DNA from: a virus | Virus record (IMG/VR): IMGVR_UViG_3300043099_000131 | Coordinates: 1 to 22,375 of that record | Direction: 5' to 3' (one strand) | Length of the DNA: 22,375 bases | Shown here: one piece after another, positions 9,801 through 14,958 of the stretch | Layout: every line of letters starts with the position of its first letter | Position numbering within the stretch: the stretch's first letter is position 1 | Translations under genes and position numbers: made by a program | The notes under the pieces: model-generated | Seen by the model: only the letters and a program-made list of their open reading frames with translations | Database searches by the model: none | Told to the model about the DNA's origin: nothing

Positions 9801-12233
9801 AGTGGCTGCCGTAGCTGTACCCGCTGCAACTTGCGCCTGTGCTGCGGCTATAGCAGGCTGTGTTCTCGCGACTTGACGATTAGCGTATCCTACCTCGCCA
9901 CTTGCAACAATACCTTGTGCAAAGTTACCAGGAGCTCTGACAAGCGTTAATGCCAATGCTCCGAAATATGCGCGTCCTGCTGCAAATAAGAGTGATAGCT
10001 TAGCGATAATAGACAGCGACTCTCCGAGTCCGCCTCTACCAAAAATACCGTCGCCAATAACTGCTTTCCATGCAGATGAACCAGCCGTTATTACAGCCTT
10101 TACAAGACCTCCAATAAAGCTATCCACCTGATCTTTATAGAAGCTCTGGCCGATTGTCAGACCACCTGTTATTTGCACAATAGCTGACAGCGCATCCCGC
10201 ACAAAGCCAGCTGCAAATGTCTTGTAGACAAGCCCCATTGCGCCAATAGTCGCCCCTAACACAACAGGTATTTGCCATTCAACTGGCATTGAATTCAGGA
10301 CGTCATGCACTATTGTACCAAAGTCACGCTTAGAACCAACTTCACCAGTTCTCTTTGGCCCAAATGGAACTCGCGATTCGTTGTCGGCACCACCGCCAGG
10401 GACTCTATCCTGAAGACCGAATATCTGTTTTATAGCACGAACTATTTTCAAGGATGAGCTATTCCATGCGTCCACTACTCGTAGAATAGTAGGACCTAGG
10501 TATCTCTTCAGTGAGTCAGCAATATTCTGACCAATACCTAGTAAAGTTCCACTACGAGCACTACGCGTCTCCTCAGAGACATTAGGTGAGTAATCACGCT
10601 GAAGTGGAGTATCGGTAAGATTCATTAAACCTTTTACGGTTAAGAACAGACCGCCAATACCTAACGCTGACTTTAAGCTGTTTCGGATGATGCCTTGAAA
10701 GAGTCTGGGAAATACGGCCACAAACACATCTAGGGCCGTACCGATAGCTCTTCCGACCGTCCTCCCCATAAATCCAAGGAAGCCTGTCTGCCACGCGATC
10801 AATGTGCCTAGAAGCACAGTACCCCATTTGATGTCGCTGATATCAAACATCTTACCAAGGTTAATCTTTGTACCAGCCAGCTTCTCAAATTGAGCGCTAG
10901 CGTAATCTACGAACTTATCTACGTACGCTAGGGGCGCCTCTAATAACTTTGCCATCCAATCAATGACTCCTTGAACTAAATCAGGAATCCATGAATGACC
11001 AATAACACGGTCATATAGCCACCAGAAGGCACGCTCGACTGTGTAAGTAAAGTCAACGACTTGCTTAGCCACTAAACCTAACTTATCAAAGAAATCACTA
11101 GCATGTATTTGTTGTATATCGAACTTAGCAACGACCTTTAATACGCTAAAACCTGTAAATCTTTCTAAGGTTTCGTCCAGCATGCTACCTATATTGCGAA
11201 TGCCGTATTCTATGTTGCCTAGGAAGCGATAGAAAGATGCAATATGAAATTCAAGGTTATTTGCAAACTTCGCTAGACCAATTGCTGCCGCATTGATGAG
11301 GTCTGGGAGTCCTTGGCCATCACTCTTTATACCTTTGAAAGCAGCGAATAAGAGAAAGAACGAATTTCCAATATTCGTGAAAGCCTGGCTGTAGGTTACA
11401 CCGACGTTAGCAAATTCTTTATTGATCGCATGCGTCTGTTTCAAGAGACCTTCAAACACGGTCTTTCCTGTCAGTTGACCAGCTTCACCAAGCGTTCTTA
11501 ACTGCCCTATAGTTACACCGATACCATCAGCAATTTGCTTAGCAAGTGTCGGGAGCTGCTCCATCACCGATCTTAACTCATCTCCGCCTAGCCGATTAGA
11601 GGCAAAGCCCTGACCTAGCTGAGTAAGAGCAGCGGCAGCACTAGCGGCGTCTACGCCTGCTGTTGCTACGCTTCTGGATATATTCTGTGTTACAATACCA
11701 ATCTGCTGCTGCGATGCTCCGAAATCAGCAGATGCAGCCGACAGCTTACGATACAGATTGATAACAGTCGAGAGTTCTGTGCGAGTTCCTAATGCTACGT
11801 CGCGAGTAATTGCGAAGCTAGACGACAGGTCACCTTCAGTATTCGAGACTTGCTTAAGTTGTGACAGTGATGCTGTTAGCTTATCAGATAAGCTGATGAA
11901 GGTGGCAATACCTGTGGTTGCGGCGGTTAACGAAACGAGCCCTATGGCTAGCGATTTAAAGCTCTCTCCGGCCGACTTCACAGAGCTATTCAGCTCACTC
12001 ATCGCTGTGTTAGCATCCTTTGCTTCAGATGCTACGGTCTTCAGGTTGGTCTTCAGTGTAATCGGCTTATTTAACGTAGCCCTCACAGAACTGAAATTGG
12101 ACTCAACCTTACTGAAATCTGTTTGTACCTTTATCCTAGCACTCTTGGCGATACGCTCTACTGTCTCTTTTAATTTTGCTAGATCAGTTTTGGCTTGCGT
12201 AGAGTCTGTGATAACTTTTACTTCAATGGCCAT
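3873..12233 (-). CDS. Tape measure protein with zincin and lytic transglycosylase domains
   Basis: This 2786-residue protein sets tail length and fills the tube. Residues about 110-300 match the tape-measure N-terminal domain (for example NLYRKLSAASADFG and LGGDELRSVMEQLP). A long hydrophobic region lies at about 885-945. A zincin domain lies at about 1295-1570, with HEMGH at 1390-1394 and a likely third ligand Glu1426 in SEIRAEKFAED. A lytic transglycosylase domain lies at about 1637-1772, with catalytic-type Glu1652, SSKGATGAAQI (1660-1670) and AAAYHGGPG (1718-1726). Three GEFVVN modules (about 1156-1208, 1578-1631, 2661-2715) lie around these domains. An Ala/Glu/Lys/Thr repeat region (about 2261-2375) and Gly-rich linkers (about 2480-2492, 2605-2623) follow. 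AAAGGAG stands six bases before the ATG. By a common rule of about 0.15 nm per residue the tail could be 350-420 nm. The tape measure call is very secure; the enzyme activities are motif-based. Confidence 0.96.
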   Translation of the reverse strand: MAIEVKVITDSTQAKTDLAKLKETVERIAKSARIKVQTDFSKVESNFSSVRATLNKPITLKTNLKTVASEAKDANTAMSELNSSVKSAGESFKSLAIGLVSLTAATTGIATFISLSDKLTASLSQLKQVSNTEGDLSSSFAITRDVALGTRTELSTVINLYRKLSAASADFGASQQQIGIVTQNISRSVATAGVDAASAAAALTQLGQGFASNRLGGDELRSVMEQLPTLAKQIADGIGVTIGQLRTLGEAGQLTGKTVFEGLLKQTHAINKEFANVGVTYSQAFTNIGNSFFLLFAAFKGIKSDGQGLPDLINAAAIGLAKFANNLEFHIASFYRFLGNIEYGIRNIGSMLDETLERFTGFSVLKVVAKFDIQQIHASDFFDKLGLVAKQVVDFTYTVERAFWWLYDRVIGHSWIPDLVQGVIDWMAKLLEAPLAYVDKFVDYASAQFEKLAGTKINLGKMFDISDIKWGTVLLGTLIAWQTGFLGFMGRTVGRAIGTALDVFVAVFPRLFQGIIRNSLKSALGIGGLFLTVKGLMNLTDTPLQRDYSPNVSEETRSARSGTLLGIGQNIADSLKRYLGPTILRVVDAWNSSSLKIVRAIKQIFGLQDRVPGGGADNESRVPFGPKRTGEVGSKRDFGTIVHDVLNSMPVEWQIPVVLGATIGAMGLVYKTFAAGFVRDALSAIVQITGGLTIGQSFYKDQVDSFIGGLVKAVITAGSSAWKAVIGDGIFGRGGLGESLSIIAKLSLLFAAGRAYFGALALTLVRAPGNFAQGIVASGEVGYANRQVARTQPAIAAAQAQVAAGTATAATIQNLARMTAQNAQITARVAPLVAQIAERGAALRTGISNTATSIGAGFAGMAGIEYGRQVAEGMQNATNWEKIGVTIAYGIGAQTIGGLIGASIAGVINAAIAGIGAIAAGIAGALFSIPGLILLVIGALALAWTNWEKLGPMLLAAWEKVKKDILDPFIAKMRPSMHTQQITPQLSAQVRDTSEPSGWFEKHVEPRLRSFTVVVENISTLISSKFNEALQRMQDILRTLFQPLVDFIDAFYRLKKAFESFNLIGFIAESFVSITASVLEIVKTKSLFEILTMHLVAMYDMAGKFLAQVREYQSLKSFEATAQQGGFGRSSNQEGIIQFGYTGPTGFERPQAQARASGGSIRGPGTSRSDSIPALLSDGEFVVNAAATSKNRSLLESINSGRRYADGGFVFGDLSDAEITSALSQHFGAFGPTQLIPSTSHFEPRPFSDLSETEIRRALLEHFGGFPFRDDDADEPEGGWPSTRPPAIAPFEARWQDTRAGFVPNAADFSQAYAQVMGYKREFDTSPALKSFYDPKIWSHQLGGNALRMRYASPTNEAFYFYADQPAVDIPALDNEGDLGFYGAYITTLHEMGHALDLKAQFENYKGKDKYAFVHEYANEPRILSEIRAEKFAEDNDRFKGRVASKKADDNTAVYNHQYVAQHYIHDEFRKLESVKGLIEGAIELNAANVFTAFKDVMNVGNNIIPKSAWDMANDGISNNNDNGRMVFDAFDRKYGGTLTARLDEKRDHAGYKSLLIALLTNFGTDPRMMDRLAVRRATGGMIYGEGGPTDDKIPALLSNGEFVVRASAVKGNRALLEMINNGKISKFSAGSPIASSPEDVKLLFNALVKREGSGSEAVSSKGATGAAQIIKSTFDGVNKEFFNGSKNFAIEADRLEVAHRHVQDLATKYNGSVIKVAAAYHGGPGSMDKDGNIIPTYREKLLDKDGKDTGKGTYTKDYAATVAKYYEAAKGGTASTMDGISAMFTNFIESIAKLFDQLSGGKFDLAGKASAFFKGKSGTVTAAGGLAVDQKSFSVPGAPTPEQILKDTSAENYFDVLAGLLNRSIGGMSGNANVTAEALKDKSSFELKNIVSELSSLKTLEAQAKKNPIAAAELKETFTQLEKNTKPPQKTASQLLAGVTSNDEAKSLMQKQLEAQGIMGVSLAGLTDSTEDLAMLNSIAESLDKIQRDTAQGTYFGKMAANAERTALGNRTLREVPQPGSFYSGEQKKLSQTSKKIGEDSANQFKSSFEGSIFKSLKGREKDDVGFWEEIAVAYSNQVISSFSKGFTNFVFDDFKFLGTELKTVLATVFGEVANSVNALAAQVGLVSTKVISPPGAKIYSPFYENKGDPNVIPTQNLFKEALTTPETTQDKVSASVNQKINESVNANLELYSRLSPQSIKASLGPQRWDTKSVNSDVFSQVDASFPENVASKVFLPKSELAIKPITFEGVPEVRLANVEATKVTPEEPKAAVEAIVTPIIEQSKVATVEAVKTASEETKTAVASAVAPLLDQSKAATEATKVALEEIKVAVQKPPVVPVEPIVEQTKAAVVEAVKPVLAEAKAATQATQKPVVTAVSTPQAVEQTTLLGRVQTGVTEGWKRATEAVVTVKDSIAGGLTELLRTIIAAIDRVTAEIAKLIAAVTGKPLEVTAPTPIPVAAAVSASVETPAESTKNAASSGGNSGGGSGGSGAFNIAGFGVSDIAGVASGMIAKSPVTIVGTVAKVLERLNIFGTKAATPDGKGSPNSSAGDSSLKATLDTGATSFGKVLSEAWTGLRKTLDNGWADLTKALNSAWGFLKGLFQGGGIGGSAGGGGLLSGIGGLLNFGSTGVSAAAGGVGPPTPGFLDEVGGWLSSVFKFSDGGAVYGPGSGTSDSIMAMLSNGEFVVNAKSAGKYRNLLQSINSGNMPKFADGGLVSNSLAPTLPSAAVSKSLIATHKQPDASATTVHINITGDISRQTRREIIGMLPQITTGVNMQNRELGHRG
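4089..4253 (-). repeat. GEFVVN module, copy 3 (tape measure residues 2661-2715)
   Basis: This copy starts SDGGAVYGPGSGTSDSIMAM, continues LSNGEFVVNAKSAGKYRNLL and ends near ADGG. It matches copies at 7341-7502 and 8610-8768 in the pattern GG...GPG..SDSI.A.LS.GEFVV.A......LL..IN.G. The motif is common in tape measure proteins; its function is not established. Confidence 0.85.
5109..5453 (-). repeat. Degenerate Ala/Glu/Lys/Thr tandem repeats in tape measure
   Basis: Residues about 2261-2375 contain roughly four degenerate units of 28-33 residues. Each ends in a form of (E/D)Q(S/T)KxA: IIEQSKVA, LLDQSKAA and IVEQTKAA, and the last ends VLAEAKAA. Units start with EATKV, TVEAVK, TEATKV and VVEAVK. 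The composition fits a long helical or extended segment, as expected for a length-setting region that can grow or shrink by unequal recombination. Confidence 0.75.
6918..7325 (-). other. Lytic transglycosylase (SLT-type) domain within tape measure
   Basis: Residues about 1637-1772 of the tape measure protein carry the order expected of goose-type/SLT lytic transglycosylases. The catalytic-type Glu1652 sits in VKREGSGSEAV. It is followed by SSKGATGAAQI (the usual S.kGA.GLMQ box, with GLMQ changed to GAAQ), AAAYHGGPG (the usual AAYNAGPG box), and a closing KDYAATVAKYY motif. The domain cuts peptidoglycan glycan strands. In a tape measure protein it would open the cell wall during DNA entry. Confidence 0.85.
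7341..7502 (-). repeat. GEFVVN module, copy 2 (tape measure residues 1578-1631)
   Basis: This copy runs ATGGMIYGEGGPTDDKIPAL and then LSNGEFVVRASAVKGNRALL. It lies exactly between the zincin and the lytic transglycosylase domains, so it behaves like a linker between enzyme cassettes. Confidence 0.85.
7494..8351 (-). other. HEMGH zincin metallopeptidase-like domain within tape measure
   Basis: Residues about 1295-1580 of the tape measure protein hold TTLHEMGHALD, a canonical HExxH zinc site (His1390, Glu1391, His1394; bases 8052-8066 read CATGAGATGGGGCAT on the minus strand). About 32 residues later SEIRAEKFAED offers Glu1426 as third ligand, in a context like the E..A..FA helix of ImmA/IrrE-type and related gluzincins. 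The substrate is unknown: host envelope protein, peptide crosslinks, or the tape measure itself are all possible. Confidence 0.7.
8433..8597 (-). repeat. Duplicated DLS-x-x-EI...HFG motif in tape measure
   Basis: Residues 1213-1230 (DLSDAEITSALSQHFGAF) and 1249-1266 (DLSETEIRRALLEHFGGF) are the same 18-residue motif repeated 36 residues apart, right after GEFVVN copy 1 and before the zincin domain. It looks like a short amphipathic helix pair that arose by internal duplication. Confidence 0.8.
8610..8768 (-). repeat. GEFVVN module, copy 1 (tape measure residues 1156-1208)
   Basis: This copy runs ASGGSIRGPGTSRSDSIPAL and then LSDGEFVVNAAATSKNRSLL and ends ADGG. It marks the boundary between the hydrophobic, membrane-like half of the tape measure and the enzyme cassettes. 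Confidence 0.85.
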
Positions 12234-12237
12234 TTTA

Positions 12238-12247
12238 TACTCCTTTA
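12238..12247 (-). promoter_or_regulatory. Ribosome binding site of the tape measure gene
   Basis: On the minus strand AAAGGAG is followed by TATAAA and the ATG at 12233-12231. It fixes the tape measure start, just downstream of the 12253-12290 hairpin. Confidence 0.8.
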
Positions 12248-12252
12248 ACTGA

Positions 12253-12290
12253 AAGCCCCAATGGGGATTTTTTAGTCCTCATTGGGGCTT
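12253..12290 (-). terminator. GC-rich hairpin between tail completion and tape measure genes
   Basis: Two 15-base arms (12253-12267 and 12276-12290, AAGCCCCAATG... with ...CATTGGGGCTT) flank an 8-base loop. In minus-strand RNA 14 of 15 positions pair, with one A-C mismatch; in plus-strand RNA that position is a G-U wobble, so all 15 pair. On the minus strand the stem is followed only by CTTTCAG, so it may be a leaky terminator or a processing site that lowers tape measure expression relative to tube and chaperone genes. Confidence 0.45.
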
Positions 12291-12294
12291 ACTG

Positions 12295-12582
12295 CTATGG
12301 TTTATACTCTACGATTGCACCTCTAGGGACACCATACTGCAATGCAGTGCGCTCCACAAAGTGCGAAGGAGCTTGTTTTGAGGAGCCATGATTTAGATGC
12401 TCGATATATGGCACATCATTACTTATAACCTGGTTATTAGAATCTAGTCTTAATTTCCAAGATGATGCGGCTAGGCCGGTATCCACAGGTGTTCTGGCCA
12501 TAAGGTCTAGTAACAGAAGTGTGGCTGCTGCACCACTTAGTTTTGATACTTCTATTTCTAATTTCTTAGAGAACTCATCCAT
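12295..12582 (-). CDS. HK97 gp10-like tail completion protein
   Basis: This 95-residue protein has the hallmarks of the HK97 gp10-like family: an N-terminal helix, ARTPVDTGLAASSWKL (residues about 29-44), then NDVPYIEHLNHGSSKQAP (about 54-71) and a short FVERT helix. These proteins help finish the tail or its joint to the head. Its place between the tail assembly chaperones and the tape measure gene is unusual; the family normally sits with the neck genes, before the tube gene. The start ATG shares one base with the stop of the preceding gene (TAATG), so translation is probably coupled. The stop is TAG at 12295-12297, followed by the 12253-12290 hairpin. The family assignment is by motif pattern; an additional tail-assembly role because of its location is inference. 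Confidence 0.75.
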   Translation of the reverse strand: MDEFSKKLEIEVSKLSGAAATLLLLDLMARTPVDTGLAASSWKLRLDSNNQVISNDVPYIEHLNHGSSKQAPSHFVERTALQYGVPRGAIVEYKP

Positions 12583-12896
12583 TATATTTCCACCTTATCA
12601 CCACCAACCGCAGATAACATCCGAGTAAAGAAGGCTGATTTCTTCAAACTACCCGCTAATTTATTTTCTTCACTTTCCATACCACTGCGAAGTGCAGACA
12701 GACTTGGGAAGATTTCCTCTGGTTTTATCTTAGCGCCTTGAGCCATCATTAGAAGCGATACTCTGTTATCTTCTCTCCAACCTAATGGCCTACGCTTAAA
12801 ATAATCAAACCAGCCTAGTATCTCCTCATATGACATCTCGTTATAGACGGTAGATACTGGAACTCTCAAGTTGAATGCCAACTCGAAGAGCTCCAT
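12582..12896 (-). CDS. Tail assembly chaperone, C-terminal (gpT-like) part
   Basis: These 104 codons are read from ATG 12896, but this frame is open further upstream, without a stop, to the slippery site at 12929-12935, so the segment is most likely made as the end of a frameshift fusion. The sequence (LAFNLRVPVSTVYNEMSYEE, then LGWFDYFKRRPLGWREDNRV) resembles the DUF4035/gpT part of lambda-type tail chaperones, in which this half binds tail tube subunits. A free-standing product from ATG 12896 cannot be excluded. GATGAGGAT lies just upstream, with GAGG close to the start. Its stop overlaps the next start by one base. Confidence 0.85.
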   Translation of the reverse strand: MELFELAFNLRVPVSTVYNEMSYEEILGWFDYFKRRPLGWREDNRVSLLMMAQGAKIKPEEIFPSLSALRSGMESEENKLAGSLKKSAFFTRMLSAVGGDKVEI

Positions 12897-13261
12897 ATCC
12901 TCATCTTTTAGTCTTACTTCGCTTCTTTGTTTCCCAAGCCAGAGTACTTCATGATCTCATTAGACAGCGTGGTAAGCTCATCCATGGGAAACTCATAGAG
13001 TTGTTCTGTCGTAAGATCCGACAGCTCTTTTGCGCCTTCTTGAACAACGATAGACAGCAGCTTGAGATTCTCAGTCTCACTGCCATTCTCTTCCAGGACT
13101 TTAGCCTGGGCTTGAATCTTCATTACTTGCGTAATAGTAAGTTTACAAATGTCGATGTCCTGACCCATAAACTTAACTTTTTTCGAAACCTTAGTCCCGA
13201 TGAAACGATTTTCAGCCATTTTATTTGTTTCCTTGTCCATGACAAACTTTTGAGAGACCAT
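12582..13261 (-). CDS. Tail assembly chaperone fusion by programmed -1 frameshift (gpGT-like)
   Basis: Reading the gene at 12914-13261 to the heptamer G-GGA-AAC and slipping back one base gives, after SGLGN, the residues QRSEVRLKDED followed by MELFELAF of the downstream frame, with no stop in between. The product would be about 226 residues (212 if the inner ATG at 13219 is used). This mirrors the lambda gpG/gpGT system, where a small share of ribosomes shift to make a chaperone that coats the tape measure and recruits tube subunits. Location just before the tape measure gene, frame relation and heptamer phase all agree. The rate of shifting cannot be read from sequence. Confidence 0.85.
12914..13261 (-). 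CDS. Tail assembly chaperone, short form (gpG-like)
   Basis: This 115-residue protein is the unshifted product. The core begins KKVKFMGQDIDICKLTITQV and is mostly helical and acidic towards the end, like short tail chaperones of siphophages that wrap the tape measure protein during assembly. Two starts are possible. ATG 13261 directly follows the TAA of the previous gene and has AAGGGGG five bases before it. ATG 13219 (MAENRFIG...) has AAGGA about ten bases before it and matches more closely where the conserved sequence begins. The C-terminus ...KYSGLGNKEAK covers the slippery heptamer, as expected for a frameshift gene. No other role is suggested by the sequence. Confidence 0.88.
   Translation of the reverse strand: MVSQKFVMDKETNKMAENRFIGTKVSKKVKFMGQDIDICKLTITQVMKIQAQAKVLEENGSETENLKLLSIVVQEGAKELSDLTTEQLYEFPMDELTTLSNEIMKYSGLGNKEAK
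12929..12935 (-). promoter_or_regulatory. Slippery heptamer GGGAAAC for -1 frameshift
   Basis: On the minus strand the zero-frame codons are TTG GGA AAC, giving the X-XXY-YYZ phase G-GGA-AAC. A -1 slip keeps an open frame into the 12582-12896 segment (base 12929 is in frame with ATG 12896). The zero frame ends with TAA 13 bases further on (12916-12914). Lambda uses GGGAAAG in the same position. Confidence 0.85.
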
Positions 13262-13495
13262 TTAGGCCCCCTTGAAGTCGTCTTTATTTTCTAATTGAAA
13301 GTCATCGATTTGTTTACGCATCGCATGTAGTACCGCAAGCGTCTTGAAGACTTCCTGTGATTTCTCTTGATTACCGTCGAACTCTGCAATGCGTGAGAAC
13401 GTCTTCCGAATACTAATATCAATACTCTTCCGCATATGCTTAGCAGTAGTCCGCAAGACGTAACCCATAGAATATGGTTTAGTATCTGTCGTCAT
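13262..13495 (-). CDS. Small conserved-position protein of unknown function
   Basis: From ATG 13495 this is a 77-residue basic, helical protein (MTTDTKPYSMGYVLRTTAKH..., later SRIAEFDGNQEKSQEVFKTL). The frame is open to 13543, but the extra codons would lie inside the branched hairpin that follows the tube gene. The sequence AGAGAGATATACATG at the inner start also favours 13495; its GAGATATACAT is the same as in the T7 gene 10 leader. I do not recognise a family. Its slot between the tail tube and tail chaperone genes suggests a helper in tail tube assembly, but this is only context. Its TAA is directly followed by ATG 13261 of the chaperone gene, and the two probably share ribosomes. Confidence 0.75.
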   Translation of the reverse strand: MTTDTKPYSMGYVLRTTAKHMRKSIDISIRKTFSRIAEFDGNQEKSQEVFKTLAVLHAMRKQIDDFQLENKDDFKGA

Positions 13496-13512
13496 GTATA
13501 TCTCTCTAAAAT

Positions 13513-13567
13513 TAAGGGCGCATAAGCTGTCTTTTATAGACATCCCTATAGCAGGGAGTCGCCCTTA
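13513..13567 (-). terminator. Branched hairpin (three-way junction) after the tail tube gene
   Basis: On the minus strand an 8-base outer stem, TAAGGGCG (13567-13560) with CGCCCTTA (13520-13513), encloses two perfect 5-bp hairpins placed end to end: TCCCT-GCTAT-AGGGA (13557-13543) and TGTCT-ATAAA-AGACA (13542-13528). It is followed by ATTTTAG. Position just after the highly expressed tube gene fits a partial terminator or a 3' stabilising RNA structure that separates abundant from scarce products. Confidence 0.55.
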
Positions 13568-13576
13568 TTAATACTA

Positions 13577-14197
13577 TTACGAAGTAGCTGTAACGGTGTA
13601 AGCACCGTAGAAGTCAGACTGAATCGACAACGTCAGAGTAGCAGTCGTCGCATCGGTCAGCGCAGGCTTCACCAGCAGAGCTTCGATCTTGCCCACCCAA
13701 TAGTACTGAGTGTTCTCAATCGGAAGCGCAGTGGTTCCGGCGATACCTGCAGTCAGTGCATTGGTATACGCAGGCGGCTTGCTGTTAAGCAGTGTAAAGC
13801 GAAAGACACGCTGCTTGTCAGCACCGACCATGCTACCAAGAATGGTGGTACTCGCCCATGCAGTCGGGATGTAGTTAATGGTAACTTCCAGCTGCGGCGA
13901 ATCAGCTTGACCTTGAATACTCGAAGAGGTCTTCTGACCGAAAACAGGAACCTTGACGATGTTCGGCGGAGTACCCATTGCCGGAAATTCGCGAACTTCA
14001 GCGATCCGCAGAAACTCAGTTTGTGCAGACGCCGGAGGATTGTTCTTGTTAGACGACTCTGTCGTGAAGAACGCCTTAAGTTCATTCTCCGTATCCCAAT
14101 TAGCAATGTCCGCAAGACTTGTGGGGGAAGTCGAGGGCATATTCCAAACAGATAGATCCGAGAACAGTGCAGCGCCGATAGAATTGATGTGAGCCAT
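13577..14197 (-). CDS. Major tail tube protein
   Basis: This 206-residue protein sits between the tail terminator and the tail chaperones, the standard place for the tube subunit. It starts MAHINSIGAALFSDLSVWNM and is rich in Thr, Ser, Ala and beta-type segments (for example SPQLEVTINYIPTAWASTTI and TATLTLSIQSDFYGAYTVTA), which fits a lambda gpV-like tube ring protein. Many copies stack to form the tail tube around the tape measure. The ATG at 14197 is preceded by GGAG at about ten bases, so expression seems strong. It is followed by the branched hairpin at 13513-13567, which would limit read-through into the low-copy assembly genes. Assignment rests on order, size and composition rather than a short signature motif. 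Confidence 0.85.
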   Translation of the reverse strand: MAHINSIGAALFSDLSVWNMPSTSPTSLADIANWDTENELKAFFTTESSNKNNPPASAQTEFLRIAEVREFPAMGTPPNIVKVPVFGQKTSSSIQGQADSPQLEVTINYIPTAWASTTILGSMVGADKQRVFRFTLLNSKPPAYTNALTAGIAGTTALPIENTQYYWVGKIEALLVKPALTDATTATLTLSIQSDFYGAYTVTATS

Positions 14198-14202
14198 TGT
14201 GT

Positions 14203-14604
14203 TTATACTCCAAGAAAGTAATTAAAAGAAATCGAGTAGATCATTCGGAACAATGCAGGATTGTCCTTATCTTGCCCAACCGTAGTCAGAGCACTGTCCT
14301 GAAACTGAGTAGTACCACTACCAGTCTTAAGGCTCTTTCCTACTAAGTACGAGTCAAGCTTATCTGCAATAAGTGTGCCCCTCGATGGGCCTTTACCTGC
14401 AGCGATGAATATGTCTATAAGAACTTGCCCCGATGTTGAGGCTAAGTTTATGCCCTTCCCGTTAGAAATTACTGATACCCTAATATACTCCGTCGCCTTC
14501 GTTGTTACGAAATTTACAGGGTACGTAGGTATGTTTTCAGTAAGCCAGCCAACTGATCCGAACACGGAGAATACATCATCCTGTACTGTATTAAATTTAG
14601 ACAT
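14203..14604 (-). CDS. Tail terminator protein (gpU-like)
   Basis: This 133-residue protein has the pattern of siphophage tail terminators: SGQVLIDIFIAAGKGPSRGT (a strand then a glycine-rich turn), LIADKLDSYLVGKSL (a helix), and a closing strand SISFNYFLGV. These proteins form a hexameric ring that stops tube growth and joins the tail to the head. It lies directly before the tube gene with a five-base gap, the usual order. The start ATG shares one base with the stop of the gene before it, so it is probably coupled to the neck genes. Family assignment is by pattern and position. Confidence 0.8.
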   Translation of the reverse strand: MSKFNTVQDDVFSVFGSVGWLTENIPTYPVNFVTTKATEYIRVSVISNGKGINLASTSGQVLIDIFIAAGKGPSRGTLIADKLDSYLVGKSLKTGSGTTQFQDSALTTVGQDKDNPALFRMIYSISFNYFLGV

Positions 14605-14957
14605 TATCCGCCCCTCACTATTTCTACAGTAATAGTAAAACCGTCGTTCTTATACGGCGGAACAACATTCCATATAATCCCTTCGATCGTTACTGTAGTG
14701 TATATAGTGGGATCACTGACATCCTCAGCATTCATCAGCAGTTCTGTCATAGGTGCAGCATTAACATCCCCTTTGCGCTTCTTAACAACTACCATCGCCT
14801 TTACGGTCTTAGTAGTCGCAGCTGGGATCGTCGCTTCACCTGTAGCAAAGTCAAAACCTGACGGAGGTGATTGTGTCAGTACAACATCTTTCGCTAAATC
14901 TTTCACAGCAGCAAATGCACGTTTAACCTGCTTCTTGATAAGGCTGTCATAACCCAT
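14604..14957 (-). CDS. Head closure / head-tail stopper protein
   Basis: From ATG 14957 this is a 117-residue protein (MGYDSLIKKQVKRAFAAVKD...). An N-terminal helix is followed by beta strands with GFDFATGEATI, VTIEGIIWNVVPP and a closing ITVEIVRGG, which is the layout of head-closure (stopper) proteins that sit below the connector ring. The frame stays open to an ATG at 14993, but that start would overlap the previous gene by 35 bases and has no ribosome site. ATG 14957 lies one base after the previous TAA and has GGAGG about ten bases upstream, so I prefer it. Neighbours on both sides are neck proteins, which supports the call. Confidence 0.75.
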   Translation of the reverse strand: MGYDSLIKKQVKRAFAAVKDLAKDVVLTQSPPSGFDFATGEATIPAATTKTVKAMVVVKKRKGDVNAAPMTELLMNAEDVSDPTIYTTVTIEGIIWNVVPPYKNDGFTITVEIVRGG

Positions 14958-14958
14958 C

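Noticed and set aside
11758-12252. 164-codon plus-strand frame opposite the tape measure N-terminus
   Set aside because: It lies wholly opposite a well-supported domain and has no family-like motif.
13496-13543. Upstream start (ATG 13543) for the small gene after the tube gene
   Set aside because: The added codons lie within the branched hairpin and the inner ATG 13495 has the better leader.
13513-13567. tRNA-like cloverleaf
   Set aside because: The structure is about 55 bases, has only two inner hairpins and no CCA end or conserved TpsiC sequence.
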